Shown: positions 38,851 to 49,700 of the stretch, piece after piece
Layout of the letters: each line of letters opens with the position of its first letter
Numbering within the stretch: the stretch's first letter is position 1
NCBI GenBank assembly: GCA_035560235.1
Contig: DATMAG010000073.1
Location: forward strand, 25,510-89,509
Direction: 5' to 3'
DNA: 64,000 nt
DNA from: DASRDU01 sp035560235
GTDB lineage: Bacteria; Acidobacteriota; Blastocatellia; RBC074
Position numbers and translations under genes: made by a program
Notes under the pieces: generated by a model
The model's input: the letters and a program-made list of their open reading frames with translations, nothing else
The model's database searches: none
Told to the model about the DNA's origin: nothing

Positions 38851-39930
38851 TTACGGCCCGGGCGACTGCACGACCCTGCGAATCAGCTTTTTCAATTCAG
38901 CCTCTTCCTCGCACCGAAACTCGATCTGCGCGGCGTAAAGCGGCAGCGGCGATCTGCTGGCCGCATCAGGCGGCAGATTGGCGGCATCCTTTTCAGTAAT
39001 GATGACGGCTTCGGCACGCGCGGCCTGTGCCTGTCTGAAAATTTCTTCAAGCTCAGGCGCGGTGTAGCGGTGATGATCCCTGAAATCGCGGCGCAGTGCG
39101 ATGGACAGATTCAGGCGCTCAAGATCAGCAATGAAGCGTTCAGGCCGCGCAATGCCGGAAACAGCAGCCACGCGACAATGCGCGAGGTTCGTGACCGGAA
39201 TGAAATGTTCATCACCTGCGGCATTCAACTGTCGCAGCCGCGTCATCTTGTGCGTTGCGTGAAAGATCGGCACGGCAGTGCCGCAATGTCGTCTGATGAT
39301 GTTGTGAAATGCGGCACGGTCAAACGGCTGATCGGCGCGGGTGATAATCACGGCATCGGCGCGCTGCATCGCCGTGAGCGGTTCGCGCAACCTGCCGAGC
39401 GGAACCATTCGCAATTCGCTGAGCGGTTCCGTTGCATCAAGCAGCAGTAGATTCAGGTCACGCGCCACGCGCAGGTGCTGAAAGGCATCATCGAGAATGA
39501 AGGCTGAAACTTTCGCCCGCTGTTCAAGCCAGCGGCCTGCGCCGTAACGATCACTGTCAACAATGACGCGCACGCCGGAACAGGCCACGGCCAGCAGGTA
39601 CGGTTCATCGCCTGCTGCCTGCGGGCCGCACAGCACCGACTGTCCATTCGAGACTTCAACGCGCCCCGTGCCTGAACGTTTATATCCGCGACTGAGAATG
39701 GCGACTGACAGCCCTTCATCGCGCAGGTAACGCGCAATGAAGGCCGTGAGCGGCGTCTTGCCCGTGCCGCCCACTGTCAGATTGCCAATGCTGATGACCG
39801 GCGCGCTGAGGCGGTGTGTTTTGAAGAGCTGATGGCGATAGAGTGAATGACGCAGCCTGACACCCGCTGCGTAGAGCCTGGCAGGAATGTAAAGCAGCGC
39901 GCGCGTGACAGGATGGAGTGGGGCTTTCAC
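38851..39930 (-). CDS. lpxK: Tetraacyldisaccharide 4'-kinase
   Basis: A 359-residue membrane-associated kinase that phosphorylates the 4'-position of the lipid A precursor. The P-loop is SIGNLTVGGTGKTPLTAFIA, followed by LSRGYKRS, GDEPYLLA and the Walker B-like AFILDDAFQHLRVARDLNLLL. FHATHKMTRL and the ending EKDAANLPP are also typical. It implies an LPS-bearing outer membrane. The ATG overlaps the waaA stop (ATGA). waaA and lpxK are clearly one translation unit. Confidence 0.92.
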   Translation of the reverse strand: MKAPLHPVTRALLYIPARLYAAGVRLRHSLYRHQLFKTHRLSAPVISIGNLTVGGTGKTPLTAFIARYLRDEGLSVAILSRGYKRSGTGRVEVSNGQSVLCGPQAAGDEPYLLAVACSGVRVIVDSDRYGAGRWLEQRAKVSAFILDDAFQHLRVARDLNLLLLDATEPLSELRMVPLGRLREPLTAMQRADAVIITRADQPFDRAAFHNIIRRHCGTAVPIFHATHKMTRLRQLNAAGDEHFIPVTNLAHCRVAAVSGIARPERFIADLERLNLSIALRRDFRDHHRYTAPELEEIFRQAQAARAEAVIITEKDAANLPPDAASRSPLPLYAAQIEFRCEEEAELKKLIRRVVQSPGP

Positions 39931-41309
39931 ATCAGGCTGGCGATGATTTCGACTGTTCTTTCGGTTGCGCCGCGATTGTCGCTGACGACCTGGCGCGCAT
40001 TTTCACCGAAGCGCTGCGCCTCTTCAGGATCGGTCAGCAGTTCACTGAGTTTGTCGCTGAGCGCTGTTGTCAGTTCGCAATCGTTTGCGCCCTGAAGCGT
40101 AATGAGCGCATCGCGGCGGGTAAATTCGCTGGCAATCTCGCGGAAGTTTTCCATATGCGGCCCGACGATGACAGGCCGCGCATAAAATGCCGGTTCGAGA
40201 ATGTTGTGACCGCCCTTCGGCACCAGGCTGCCACCGACAAAGACGACTGAAGCGAAACGATAGAGCGCCGCCAGTTCACCGATTGAATCAAGCAGAATCA
40301 CTTCAGCGCGACGGGATTCATCGCTGAGGCGTGAAGCCGCTGCGCCTGCTGAGCTCAGCGCGGCGTGCCCCATTCCGGCCAGCGCCACCTCAGGCTGCCC
40401 GGCCAGCACTGAGCGGCGAACATAGCGAAAGCGCGTGGCATCGAGCAGCCGCGCGACTTCGTCAAAGCGTTCGGGATGACGCGGCGCAATCAATAATCGT
40501 GCATCGGCGGTTGCCTGATTCTTTCGCAACTGCTCGAACGCAGCAATCACGATCTCTTCTTCGCCGTCGCTCGTGCTGCCCGCGACGATCAGCGGTGAAT
40601 GACTCAGCCCGAAAGCCGTATCAAGCTGCGCGGCAATCGCATCCAGCGCGGAACCGCGTCCGGCCTCGCCAATGTCGTATTTGATATTGCCGCTCACGCT
40701 GACGCGTCTGGCCGGAGCGCCCAGCGCAATGGCGCGTTTCGCGTCGGCTTCGCTCTGCATCGCAAAATGCGAAACCTGCGCGTACATCCGGCGCACCAGA
40801 AAACCGAACTGCTGCGCCCGCACAAACGAACGATCTGAAATCCTGCCATTGGCGACGATCACCGGCACTGATCGCTGCTGGCATTCGTGCAGAAAATTCG
40901 GCCACAACTCCGATTCCATCAGCACCACGACCTGCGGGCGAATGACATCAAGCGCGCGCCGCACTGAAAATCGCCAGTCGAACGGGAAGTAACAAAACCC
41001 GTCGGCTTCGGTGATCCGCGAACGCGCCACGGCCTGTCCGGTCGCCGTAGTGGTCGAAACGATCAGGCGGTATTCGGGAAAACGCGCGCGCAGGGCCGCA
41101 ATCAGCGGGCGCGCGGCGAGCGTTTCACCAACTGAAACCGCGTGCAGCCAGATGGCCGGGCGCGCATCCTGTCCGAACTCTTCAGGCAGGCGGCCCAGCC
41201 GTTCACGAAAGTTGCTCAGATATTTTTTGTTGATGAAGGCCTGCCAGGTAAAGTACGGCAGCAGCGCCACTGAAGCCAGGCTAAGAAAGAGGCTGTAGAG
41301 GAAATACAT
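39927..41309 (-). CDS. waaA: 3-deoxy-D-manno-octulosonic acid transferase
   Basis: The ATG at 41309 gives 460 residues, starting with an N-terminal membrane anchor (LYSLFLSLASVALLPYFTWQ). The family segments RLGRLPEEFG, WLHAVSVGETLAARPLIAAL, ASTSDGEEE-like VAGSTSDGEEEIVIAAF and FVGGSLVPKGGHNILEPAFY are present. It transfers Kdo residues to lipid A. It overlaps lpxK. A GTGGTCAGTGG-type repeat separates it from efp upstream. Confidence 0.93.
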   Translation of the reverse strand: MYFLYSLFLSLASVALLPYFTWQAFINKKYLSNFRERLGRLPEEFGQDARPAIWLHAVSVGETLAARPLIAALRARFPEYRLIVSTTTATGQAVARSRITEADGFCYFPFDWRFSVRRALDVIRPQVVVLMESELWPNFLHECQQRSVPVIVANGRISDRSFVRAQQFGFLVRRMYAQVSHFAMQSEADAKRAIALGAPARRVSVSGNIKYDIGEAGRGSALDAIAAQLDTAFGLSHSPLIVAGSTSDGEEEIVIAAFEQLRKNQATADARLLIAPRHPERFDEVARLLDATRFRYVRRSVLAGQPEVALAGMGHAALSSAGAAASRLSDESRRAEVILLDSIGELAALYRFASVVFVGGSLVPKGGHNILEPAFYARPVIVGPHMENFREIASEFTRRDALITLQGANDCELTTALSDKLSELLTDPEEAQRFGENARQVVSDNRGATERTVEIIASLM

Positions 41310-41316
41310 AAAAGCA

Positions 41317-41397
41317 AAGTGGTCAGTGGCCAGTGGCTGGTGGTCAGTTGAAAAACGATTCACTGACCACTAACCACTGACTACTAACCACTGACGT
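41317..41397. repeat. Inverted repeat of the GTGGTCAGTGG family
   Basis: CAGTGGCTGGTGGTCAGT (41331-41348) pairs with ACTGACCACTAACCACTG (41362-41379) with two mismatches. Further CCACTGAC words continue to 41397, next to the efp stop. Same family as 12597-12672. Confidence 0.82.
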
Positions 41398-41399
41398 TA

Positions 41400-41963
41400 C
41401 TATCTGGCGCGCTCAATGTAGCGGCCTTCGGTCGTGTCCACGCGAATCTTGTCGCCCTCTTTGATGAAGGCAGGAACCTGAATCGTGATGCCCGTCTCGA
41501 GCTTCGCCGGTTTGCCGACGTTGCTGACGGTCGCGCCTTTGACTTCGGGTTCGGTTTCAACGACGGTCAGTTCGACGACCTGCGGAATATCAATGCCAAT
41601 GGGTTCGCCCTCGTAAAACTGCACCTGAATGACCGTTTCCGGCAGCAGGTAACCGGCCATATCGCCCAGGTCTTCCGCGCTGAGCGCGACCTGTTCGTAA
41701 GTTTCGGTGTTCATAAAATGATAATCCGCACCATCGTTGTACATATAAGTCATCTCGTGATCTTCGAGGATGGCTCGCTCGATGGTGTCGGCTGAGCGAA
41801 AGCGATGTTCGGTCGTGGTGCCGGTCTTCAGATTACGCAGCTTGGTCTGCACCATCGCGCGCAGATTGCCTGGGGTGTGGTGATGAAAATCCACTACTTT
41901 ATGGGGAACTCCGTTGAAGATGATGACCATCCCCTTCCGGATCTGTGTTGCCTGAATTGCCAT
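41400..41963 (-). CDS. efp: Translation elongation factor P
   Basis: A 187-residue protein of the expected length with three OB-like domains. It opens with QATQIRKGMVIIFNGVPHKV, then LRNLKTGTTTEHRFRSADT, and the usual Arg/Lys-modified loop region FHHHTPGNLRAMVQTK, here with Asn/Leu where a modified Lys or Arg often stands (PGNLRA). It ends with IRVDTTEGRYIERA. EF-P rescues ribosomes stalled at polyproline. GAGGAG lies upstream. Polyproline stretches occur in several proteins of this window. Confidence 0.95.
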   Translation of the reverse strand: MAIQATQIRKGMVIIFNGVPHKVVDFHHHTPGNLRAMVQTKLRNLKTGTTTEHRFRSADTIERAILEDHEMTYMYNDGADYHFMNTETYEQVALSAEDLGDMAGYLLPETVIQVQFYEGEPIGIDIPQVVELTVVETEPEVKGATVSNVGKPAKLETGITIQVPAFIKEGDKIRVDTTEGRYIERAR

Positions 41964-42113
41964 TAGGTTTACTTTCTCCTCGAAATGATTGGGACTGCCT
42001 GATAGTCACGAAAATGACTGTTCATGAAAGCCGGAAAGATAGCTAATCGCAGCGGCTGTGGTCAAGGATGATGAGACGCATCAACACTCACGCAGGGCAC
42101 AGAAATATGTGTC

Positions 42114-42373
42114 TTGACGGACGCTGCGGGGCGTCGTAGTATGCCTTGCGCTGCGGGACCTTCTGCTACGTTGGTGAGCGGTAGCAATAAATTTGAGCCT
42201 AATTCATTTGAAAGGGAAACCCACGCACGAACCTGTCCGGCAGGAACGCTCGTCAGAGTACGAGACTCGAAACGCCACAGGGCTGGGTTGCCCACCTGTT
42301 AAAGGCAGGTTCAAATGAAGCTGCTGCCACGGCGATGCGGATGTCCCGCGCGCTCATTTATCCCTGTCCGTCA
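42114..42373 (+). ncRNA. ssrS: Structured RNA, 6S-like
   Basis: A closing stem GACGGAC (42116-42122) / GTCCGTC (42366-42372) and a second stem GCGCTGCGGGAC (42148-42159) / GTCCCGCGCGC (42343-42353) enclose hairpins. These include TGCTAC/GTAGCA around 42165-42186 and a long pair TTCATTTGAA (42203-42212) / TTCAAATGAA (42310-42319). GTTGGTGAGC (42170-42179), GAGCCTAA, GGTTCAA and GCTGCTGCC occur in the same order as similar words in proteobacterial 6S RNA. No protein frame covers the region. The position near a ymdB-type gene also fits, as 6S often lies in this neighbourhood in related phyla, from memory. It is longer than usual (about 260 nt), so another RNA class is possible. Confidence 0.48.
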
Positions 42374-42388
42374 TTATTGAAACGAACC

Positions 42389-42468
42389 ACGGGGAGCTGC
42401 GGAATCACACGGGCCTGATCAGATCAGAGTTCTCTGTGTGAGATCGCGGCTCCCCGTAGCTTTATCTT
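42389..42468 (+). terminator. Long hairpin after the structured RNA
   Basis: ACGGGGAGC (42389-42397) pairs with GCTCCCCGT (42449-42457), with inner TCACAC/GTGTGA pairing, followed by AGCTTTATCTT. It could end the RNA transcript or act as a leader of the next gene. Confidence 0.5.
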
Positions 42469-42483
42469 CAGCGCAAAATAATT

Positions 42484-43263
42484 ATGCGGATTCTGCTGGT
42501 CGGCGACATCGTGGGCAGAGCCGGACGGCGCGTAATGCTGGAGCGGCTCGCTGAAGTGCGCCGCGAATACGAACTCGACCTGGTGGTGGCCAATGTCGAG
42601 AACGCCGCCGGCGGCTTTTCGATCACCCCTGGAATTGCCGAAGAACTCTTTGCCGCAGGTGTGGACGTGATGACCTCGGGCAATCACATCTACGACAAGA
42701 AGGAAATCTTCGAGTACATTGCCAGCGAAAAGCGGCTGCTGCGGCCTGCCAATTACCCGCCCGGAGTGCCGGGCAGCGGCCTGTGGGTCGGAGAGGTCAA
42801 TGATGCGCCCGTGGCCGTGCTGAACCTGCAGGGCCGCGTTTTTATGCCGCCCTCAGATGATCCGTTTCGCAGCGCCGATCAGCACCTCGCCACGCTCCGC
42901 CCCGAAGTCAGAATCATTCTGGTGGACGTTCACGCCGAAGCCACTGCCGAGAAAGTGGCAATGGGTCGTTATCTCGATGGCCGTGTGTCAGCAGTCGTCG
43001 GCACACACACACACGTGCAGACCGCCGATGAACAGATTCTGCCCGGCGGCACGGCTTACCTCACCGATCTCGGCATGACCGGCCCGCACGATGGCGTCAT
43101 CGGCATGCAGACCGGAACCATTCTGCCGCGCTTTCTGACCGGTCTCGCGCCGCGGATGGAACCGTCAGAAGGCGACATTCAGATGAACGGCCTGATCGTT
43201 GACGTTGACGAACAGAGCGGCAAAGCCTTTCGCGTCGAACGCCTCAGCCTGAAGCACGAATAA
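42484..43263 (+). CDS. YmdB-type metallophosphoesterase (TIGR00282)
   Basis: A 259-residue calcineurin-like phosphoesterase. The metal-binding motifs are GDIVGRAGR near the start, ANVENAAGGF, TSGNHIYDKKE, DVHAEATAEKVAMG and GTHTHVQTADEQILPGGTAY. These define the YmdB group, which hydrolyses 2',3'-cyclic nucleotides in species studied. The partner gene rny (RNase Y), which usually lies next to it, is not here. There is no strong ribosome binding site before the ATG. Confidence 0.88.
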   Translation: MRILLVGDIVGRAGRRVMLERLAEVRREYELDLVVANVENAAGGFSITPGIAEELFAAGVDVMTSGNHIYDKKEIFEYIASEKRLLRPANYPPGVPGSGLWVGEVNDAPVAVLNLQGRVFMPPSDDPFRSADQHLATLRPEVRIILVDVHAEATAEKVAMGRYLDGRVSAVVGTHTHVQTADEQILPGGTAYLTDLGMTGPHDGVIGMQTGTILPRFLTGLAPRMEPSEGDIQMNGLIVDVDEQSGKAFRVERLSLKHE

Positions 43264-43328
43264 CAAAGGGATGGTACACTGATCGCATCGCTGCGACTGG
43301 TTCAGACGGACTGTCTTGCAAGTGCCAC

Positions 43329-43372
43329 AATCGGTCTGAATCCGCCGCATCCGTGTGATCAGCGTTCCATTC
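43329..43372. repeat. Copy of the GAACACGGATG-family repeat
   Basis: Read on the minus strand, GAATGGAACGCTGATC... (43372-43329) matches the element starting near 24399 over about 40 bp with scattered changes. Only one arm is clear here. It lies upstream of the FAD oxidoreductase gene. Confidence 0.6.
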
Positions 43373-43396
43373 AGCCTTGCGAAAGATGAAATCAGA

Positions 43397-44515
43397 ATGA
43401 ATCAGATTGAAACTGCCAGCATCGCAATCATCGGCGGCGGCGTCATCGGAACAGCCATTGCCGCTGAAGTCTCGCGTCACTGCGACGATGTTTTTCTGCT
43501 CGAAGCGATGCCGCGCCTGGGCCTCGGCGCTTCGACGCGCAACAGCGGCGTGATTCACGCGGGCATCTATTATCAGCCTGGTTCGCGCAAGGCTTTTCAT
43601 TGCGTGCGCGGGGCGCGAATGCTCTATGACCTCTGCGCCGCGCACAACGTTCCGCACGAGCGTATCGGCAAACTGATCGTCGCTGATTCTGAAGATCAGT
43701 TGCCTGAACTTGAAGCCCTCAGAGAGCGCGGCGAAACCAACGGCGTCGAAGGGCTGGAAGTTGTCGGGCGCGATTTTATTCGCCGCCTCGAACCGAACGT
43801 TGTTTCGCCGGTTGCATTGTATTCGCCCAACACCGGCATCGTTGATGCTGAGGCGCTCGTCAAAACTCTCGCTCATCAGGCGCAGGAAAACGGCGCGCAC
43901 ATTCTGACCGGCACGCCGCTGATCGGCGCTGAAATCAAAAATGATCTGGCCGTGCTGCGAACTCCGCGCGAGGAATTTGCGGCGCGGGTAGTCATCAATG
44001 CGGCCGGACTTTATGCCGACGAAGTGGCGCGGATGTTCGGGTATGACAAATACACGATCTATCCGTGTCGCGGTGAATACGCCGAACTGCCGCCGTCGCG
44101 TTCGTCGCTCGTCAGTCATCTGGTCTATCCGCTGCCGTACAAAAGCGGGCACGGCCTCGGCGTGCATTTCACCAAAAACCTCGCGGGAACGCTGCTGCTC
44201 GGCCCGAATGCGCGCTATGTCAAAGACAAGGATGATTACGAACACGACCGCGCCGATCTGAATTCGTTTTACGAATCAGCCTCGCGCATCGTGCCGTCGC
44301 TCAGGCCCGAAGATTTGCGAATGAGTTACACCGGACTGCGCGCCCGCCTGCTGCCTGAACACGATCACGCGTTCGCTGACTTTGTAATCGAACGCGACCC
44401 GCGCGCTCCGTTTGTGATTCACCTGATCGGAATGGAATCGCCGGGGCTGACCTCATCGTTGTCAATCGGCAGCAGCGTTGGCGAAATGCTGCGCGAATCG
44501 CATATGCTGACCTGA
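43397..44515 (+). CDS. lhgO: FAD-dependent oxidoreductase (L-2-hydroxyglutarate dehydrogenase-like)
   Basis: The ATG at 43397 gives 372 residues. It has the dinucleotide-binding motif IAIIGGGVIGTAIAAE near residues 8-23. TRNSGVIHAGIYYQPGSRKA is the substrate-side segment typical of LhgO/YgaF, and the C-terminal GLRARLLPEHDHAFADFV and HLIGMESPGLTSSLSIG match it. It would oxidise L-2-hydroxyglutarate and pass electrons to quinone. Other members of the DAO superfamily are a weaker alternative. Confidence 0.8.
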   Translation: MNQIETASIAIIGGGVIGTAIAAEVSRHCDDVFLLEAMPRLGLGASTRNSGVIHAGIYYQPGSRKAFHCVRGARMLYDLCAAHNVPHERIGKLIVADSEDQLPELEALRERGETNGVEGLEVVGRDFIRRLEPNVVSPVALYSPNTGIVDAEALVKTLAHQAQENGAHILTGTPLIGAEIKNDLAVLRTPREEFAARVVINAAGLYADEVARMFGYDKYTIYPCRGEYAELPPSRSSLVSHLVYPLPYKSGHGLGVHFTKNLAGTLLLGPNARYVKDKDDYEHDRADLNSFYESASRIVPSLRPEDLRMSYTGLRARLLPEHDHAFADFVIERDPRAPFVIHLIGMESPGLTSSLSIGSSVGEMLRESHMLT

Positions 44516-44532
44516 AAGATTGCCAGGCGGGT

Positions 44533-44560
44533 TTGAGAACCGGACGAAACTCCGTATCAT
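44533..44560 (+). promoter_or_regulatory. Promoter placed for a leaderless transcript
   Basis: TTGAGA (44533-44538) and TATCAT (44555-44560) are 16 bp apart. The -10 ends six bases before the ATG at 44567, so the transcript would begin at or next to the start codon. No ribosome binding site is seen. Confidence 0.5.
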
Positions 44561-44566
44561 CCGCCT

Positions 44567-46201
<1,635 letters not shown>

Positions 46202-46593
46202 GCAGAATTTCAGGAAAAGAGATTCACCACGAAGAAACGAAGAACACGAAGGAAGGGGAGAAAACTCAACCTGTTCGGGCTTCTTTTCTCTTTGTGTGGC
46301 TCGTTATTTCGGAATGCTGTTTTGGAACCCGCAAGCGTTGCAGCCCGTGTTTTTCGCCGCGTGAGCGGCGATTGAGGCTTGCGCGGCTGATGGAAACAGA
46401 AACAGCGAAGGCTCACCTGGCTGACGGAAACAGAAATGGCTGCGGCTTGTGCGGCTGAAAACGATTGAGTTTCCCTGTTCAGGTTGTGACAATCCAGCCG
46501 CTGTCACAACCTTGTGTCGGCGCAATAAGCATCACATCATTGGTCATCAGGTCAGGTCTGCGCCTGCATACTCACGCTCAGGAGGTGTGAGCG
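46202..46593. other. Intergenic region with short direct repeats
   Basis: It starts with words of the CACGAAG family (ACCACGAAGAAACGAAGAAC near 46233). Further in, GGCTGATGGAAACAGAAAC and GGCTGACGGAAACAGAAAT recur about 35 bp apart (near 46385 and 46420). No gene-like frame was seen until 46594. Confidence 0.5.
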
Positions 46594-46752
46594 ATGAAAG
46601 CAGATGATCGCCTGATTCGTGAAACTGCCTGGCTGTTGTCCGGTCTCCTGCTTACTGGTCTTGCTGTTCGGCAATCGGTCTGGCTGCTTCGGCAGGTGGC
46701 GCTGATGGCCGGGACGGCAGCGGGACAACTGATGACGGCTCTGAAGGGCTGA
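46594..46752 (+). CDS. Small membrane protein, 52 residues
   Basis: AGGAGGTG (46580-46587), a near-perfect ribosome binding site, stands 6 nt before the ATG. The frame encodes a charged start (MKADDRLIRE) and one hydrophobic helix (AWLLSGLLLTGLAVRQSVWL). The ending is less hydrophobic. It lies 18 bp before the DUF2339 gene and may be a small partner of it. I know no family. Confidence 0.55.
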   Translation: MKADDRLIRETAWLLSGLLLTGLAVRQSVWLLRQVALMAGTAAGQLMTALKG

Positions 46753-46770
46753 AGGTAAGCCTGCACGCCT

Positions 46771-49700
46771 ATGAATGAGAATCATCCCTCGTCCGAAGAG
46801 TTCAGACAGCTCAACGAGCGGCTGGATTATCTGGAACAGCTTGTGCGCGATCAGGTCGGGCGCATTTATCGCCTGGAACAGCACCTGGGCCTGGAGAAAA
46901 CCGCGCTCAGGCTGGCCCCCCTGCCTGAAGAGCCGCCCGCACTGGTGAGAGAAATTGTTCCGCCGGTCGAAGCTGCCGAGCCTGTGCCCGACTATGTTCC
47001 GCCGCAGCCGCTGAACATTGAAGCTGAAGCGGAGCCGGTTGAAGCGACGACTCCGGCTGAGCCTGAGCCGGAAGAACGTGAGCAGTGGCCTGTGCCACCG
47101 CAACCAGTCACGCCTGTTCCGGTGAGCAGTCAGGCTGAGCCTGAAAGACGTGCAGCGGCAGCAGCGGGCAGCAGCTTTGATCTTGAAGCACTGATTGGCG
47201 GCAGGCTGTTCAATCTGATTGGCTCGGTTGCGGTGATTCTCAGCGTGGGATTCTTTCTCAAGCTGGCGTTCGATCAGGGATGGGTCGGGCCGATGGGCAA
47301 GGTTATCATCGGCATGGTGACTGGCGCGGGAATGATCGTCGGTGGCGACCGCATTCGCGCGCGCGGCTATCACACTTACGCGCAGGGCCTGTTCGGCGGC
47401 GGCATTGCGATTCTTTACCTTTCAATCTTTGCGGCCTTTGCGCGCTATCAGGTCATCGGACAACTGTTGGCCTTTGCGATGATGTCGCTGGTGACGGCAA
47501 CGGCGGTGCTGCTGGCAGCGCGTTACGATTCGCTGGCGATTGCGATTCTGGGGCTGATCGGCGGCTTTCTGACGCCGATTATGCTTTCCACCGGAAAGGA
47601 CAATGAAACCGGGCTGTTCAGCTACATCACGCTGCTCGATCTGGGCGTGCTGGCGGTGGCGTATTTCAAGCAGTGGCGCGTGCTGAATTACCTGGCCTTC
47701 TGGGCGACGGTGATGATGGCCGCCGGGTGGATGTTTGAATGGTATGAACCGGCGAAGCTGTGGCCGACGATCTTTTTCTTCACGATCTTTTTTGTGATCT
47801 TTGCCACGCTGGCCATCTTTCACAACGTCATCAATCACCGCCCGACCACGCGGCTTGACCTGTCGCTGATCTTCACGAATGCGACGCTCTATTTCAGCGC
47901 CAGCTACGGGCTGCTCAATGCCGAATACCGGCCTTACCTCGGATTGTTTGCGGTGCTGATGTCGGCGTTTTATCTGGGCTTTGGCTATCTGACCTGGAGC
48001 CGCGACCGCGAAGACACGTATCTGATCTATTCGTTTCTCGGCCTCTCAACGCTCTTTCTGACGCTGGCCGTGCCGATTCAGCTCGATCAGCACTGGGTGA
48101 CGATGGGCTGGGCGATTGAAGGCGCAGTGCTGACGTGGATCGGGTTGAAAGCCGGAAGCCGGGCCACGCGATATTCAGGACTGCTGATGTTTGCGATTGC
48201 CGTCGGGCACTGGTTCAGAGTTGATGTGCCCGATTTCGCTTATTACTCGTGGCGCACGTTCACGCCGATTCTGAATGGCCGCGCTTTTTCAGTGCTGGTG
48301 ATGATGGCGGCGTTTGCAGTGGCGGCGTGGTTTTATCGCAGGCTCGGTGAACAGATTGAAGAGAGCGAGCGCACGCGGTTTGCTGAAATCTGCCTGCTGG
48401 CGGCGAACGTGCTGGCGGTGGTGTGGCTGAGTCTGGATGCGATTGATTACTTCAGTCAGTTGAAGGACGCCGTTGCAACCAGGGCTGATGACGAACTGAG
48501 CCGGATTGAAAACACCAGGCAGCTTGTGCTGACGGCGTTGTGGAGCGTTTACGGCGCGGCGGCGCTGCTTGTGTGCATCGGGCGTCGCGTCAGGCTGGTG
48601 CGGTGGTTTGCGCTCGCGCTGCTGATGCTGGCGGCAATCAAGGCCGTGATGGTTGACAGCAACTGGTACGCGGCGGCGTGGCATAGGCTGATTCTCAACC
48701 GGACGTTTGCGGCGTTTGTGGTAACGATTGCGGCGTTCGTCTGCGGCGCATGGGGCTACAAACGGGCTGGCGGCATTGACGAAGATGAACGGCGCACGGC
48801 GGTGATGGTGATGCCGGTGATTGCGAATCTGCTGGCCGTGATTGCGCTCAGTCTCGAAGCTCTCGGTTACTTCGATGCGAAAATTTATGTGGCCAGCGGT
48901 GACGAAATCAGTCGGCTGGGCAGCGCGAAGCAGTTCTGGCTGACGCTGGTCTGGACTGGTTACGGCACGATTGCGCTGCTGGCCGGATTCAGGCAGCGCG
49001 TGAAGCCGATTCGCCTCGGCGCGCTCGGTCTGATCGGACTGGCGGCGGGCAAGGTGCTGATGGCCGATGCCGGTTATTTCAAAGCGCCCTGGCACACGCT
49101 GATTTTGAACTACACGTTTGCCGCCTTTGCGCTGGTGATTGCGGCGATGGCGTGCGCGCTGTGGCTTTATAAACGGACAGCAGGCATTGATGAAGATGAA
49201 CGACGCGCGGCAGTTCCGGCTTTGCTTGCGGCAGCGAACCTGACGGCGGTGACGGGACTGAGCCTTGAAGCCATCGGATATTTTCAGGCGCGCATTGATC
49301 GCAGTCAGGGCGACGCCTGGCAGCCCATCAACAACACGAAGCATTTCACGCTCTCGCTGCTGTGGAGCTTTTACGGCGCGGCGGCATTGATTATCGGCAT
49401 TAAGAGCCGCCGCAAACTGCTGCGTTACGGCGCGCTCGCGCTGCTGGCAATGGCGATTGTGAAGGTGCTGCTGATTGATGCGCTTTATTACAACGCGTCC
49501 TGGCACGTGCTGATTCTCAATCAGACGTTTGGCGCCTTCGTGCCGCTGATTGCGGCGCTGGCCGCTGGCGCGTGGTTTTATGCGCGTGCCACAGACATTG
49601 ATGCCTGGGAGCGCGCCACGGTGCTGACGGCAATCACGATTACGGCTAACGTGCTGGCGATCATTGCGCTGAGTCTTGAAGCGAACGGTTATTTCTCAGC

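Noticed and set aside
42114..42373. Cobalamin riboswitch, RNase P RNA or tmRNA
   Set aside because: AAAGGGAAACCC and GCCACAGGG recall parts of these RNAs, but the obligatory core sequences are missing and the next gene has no matching role.
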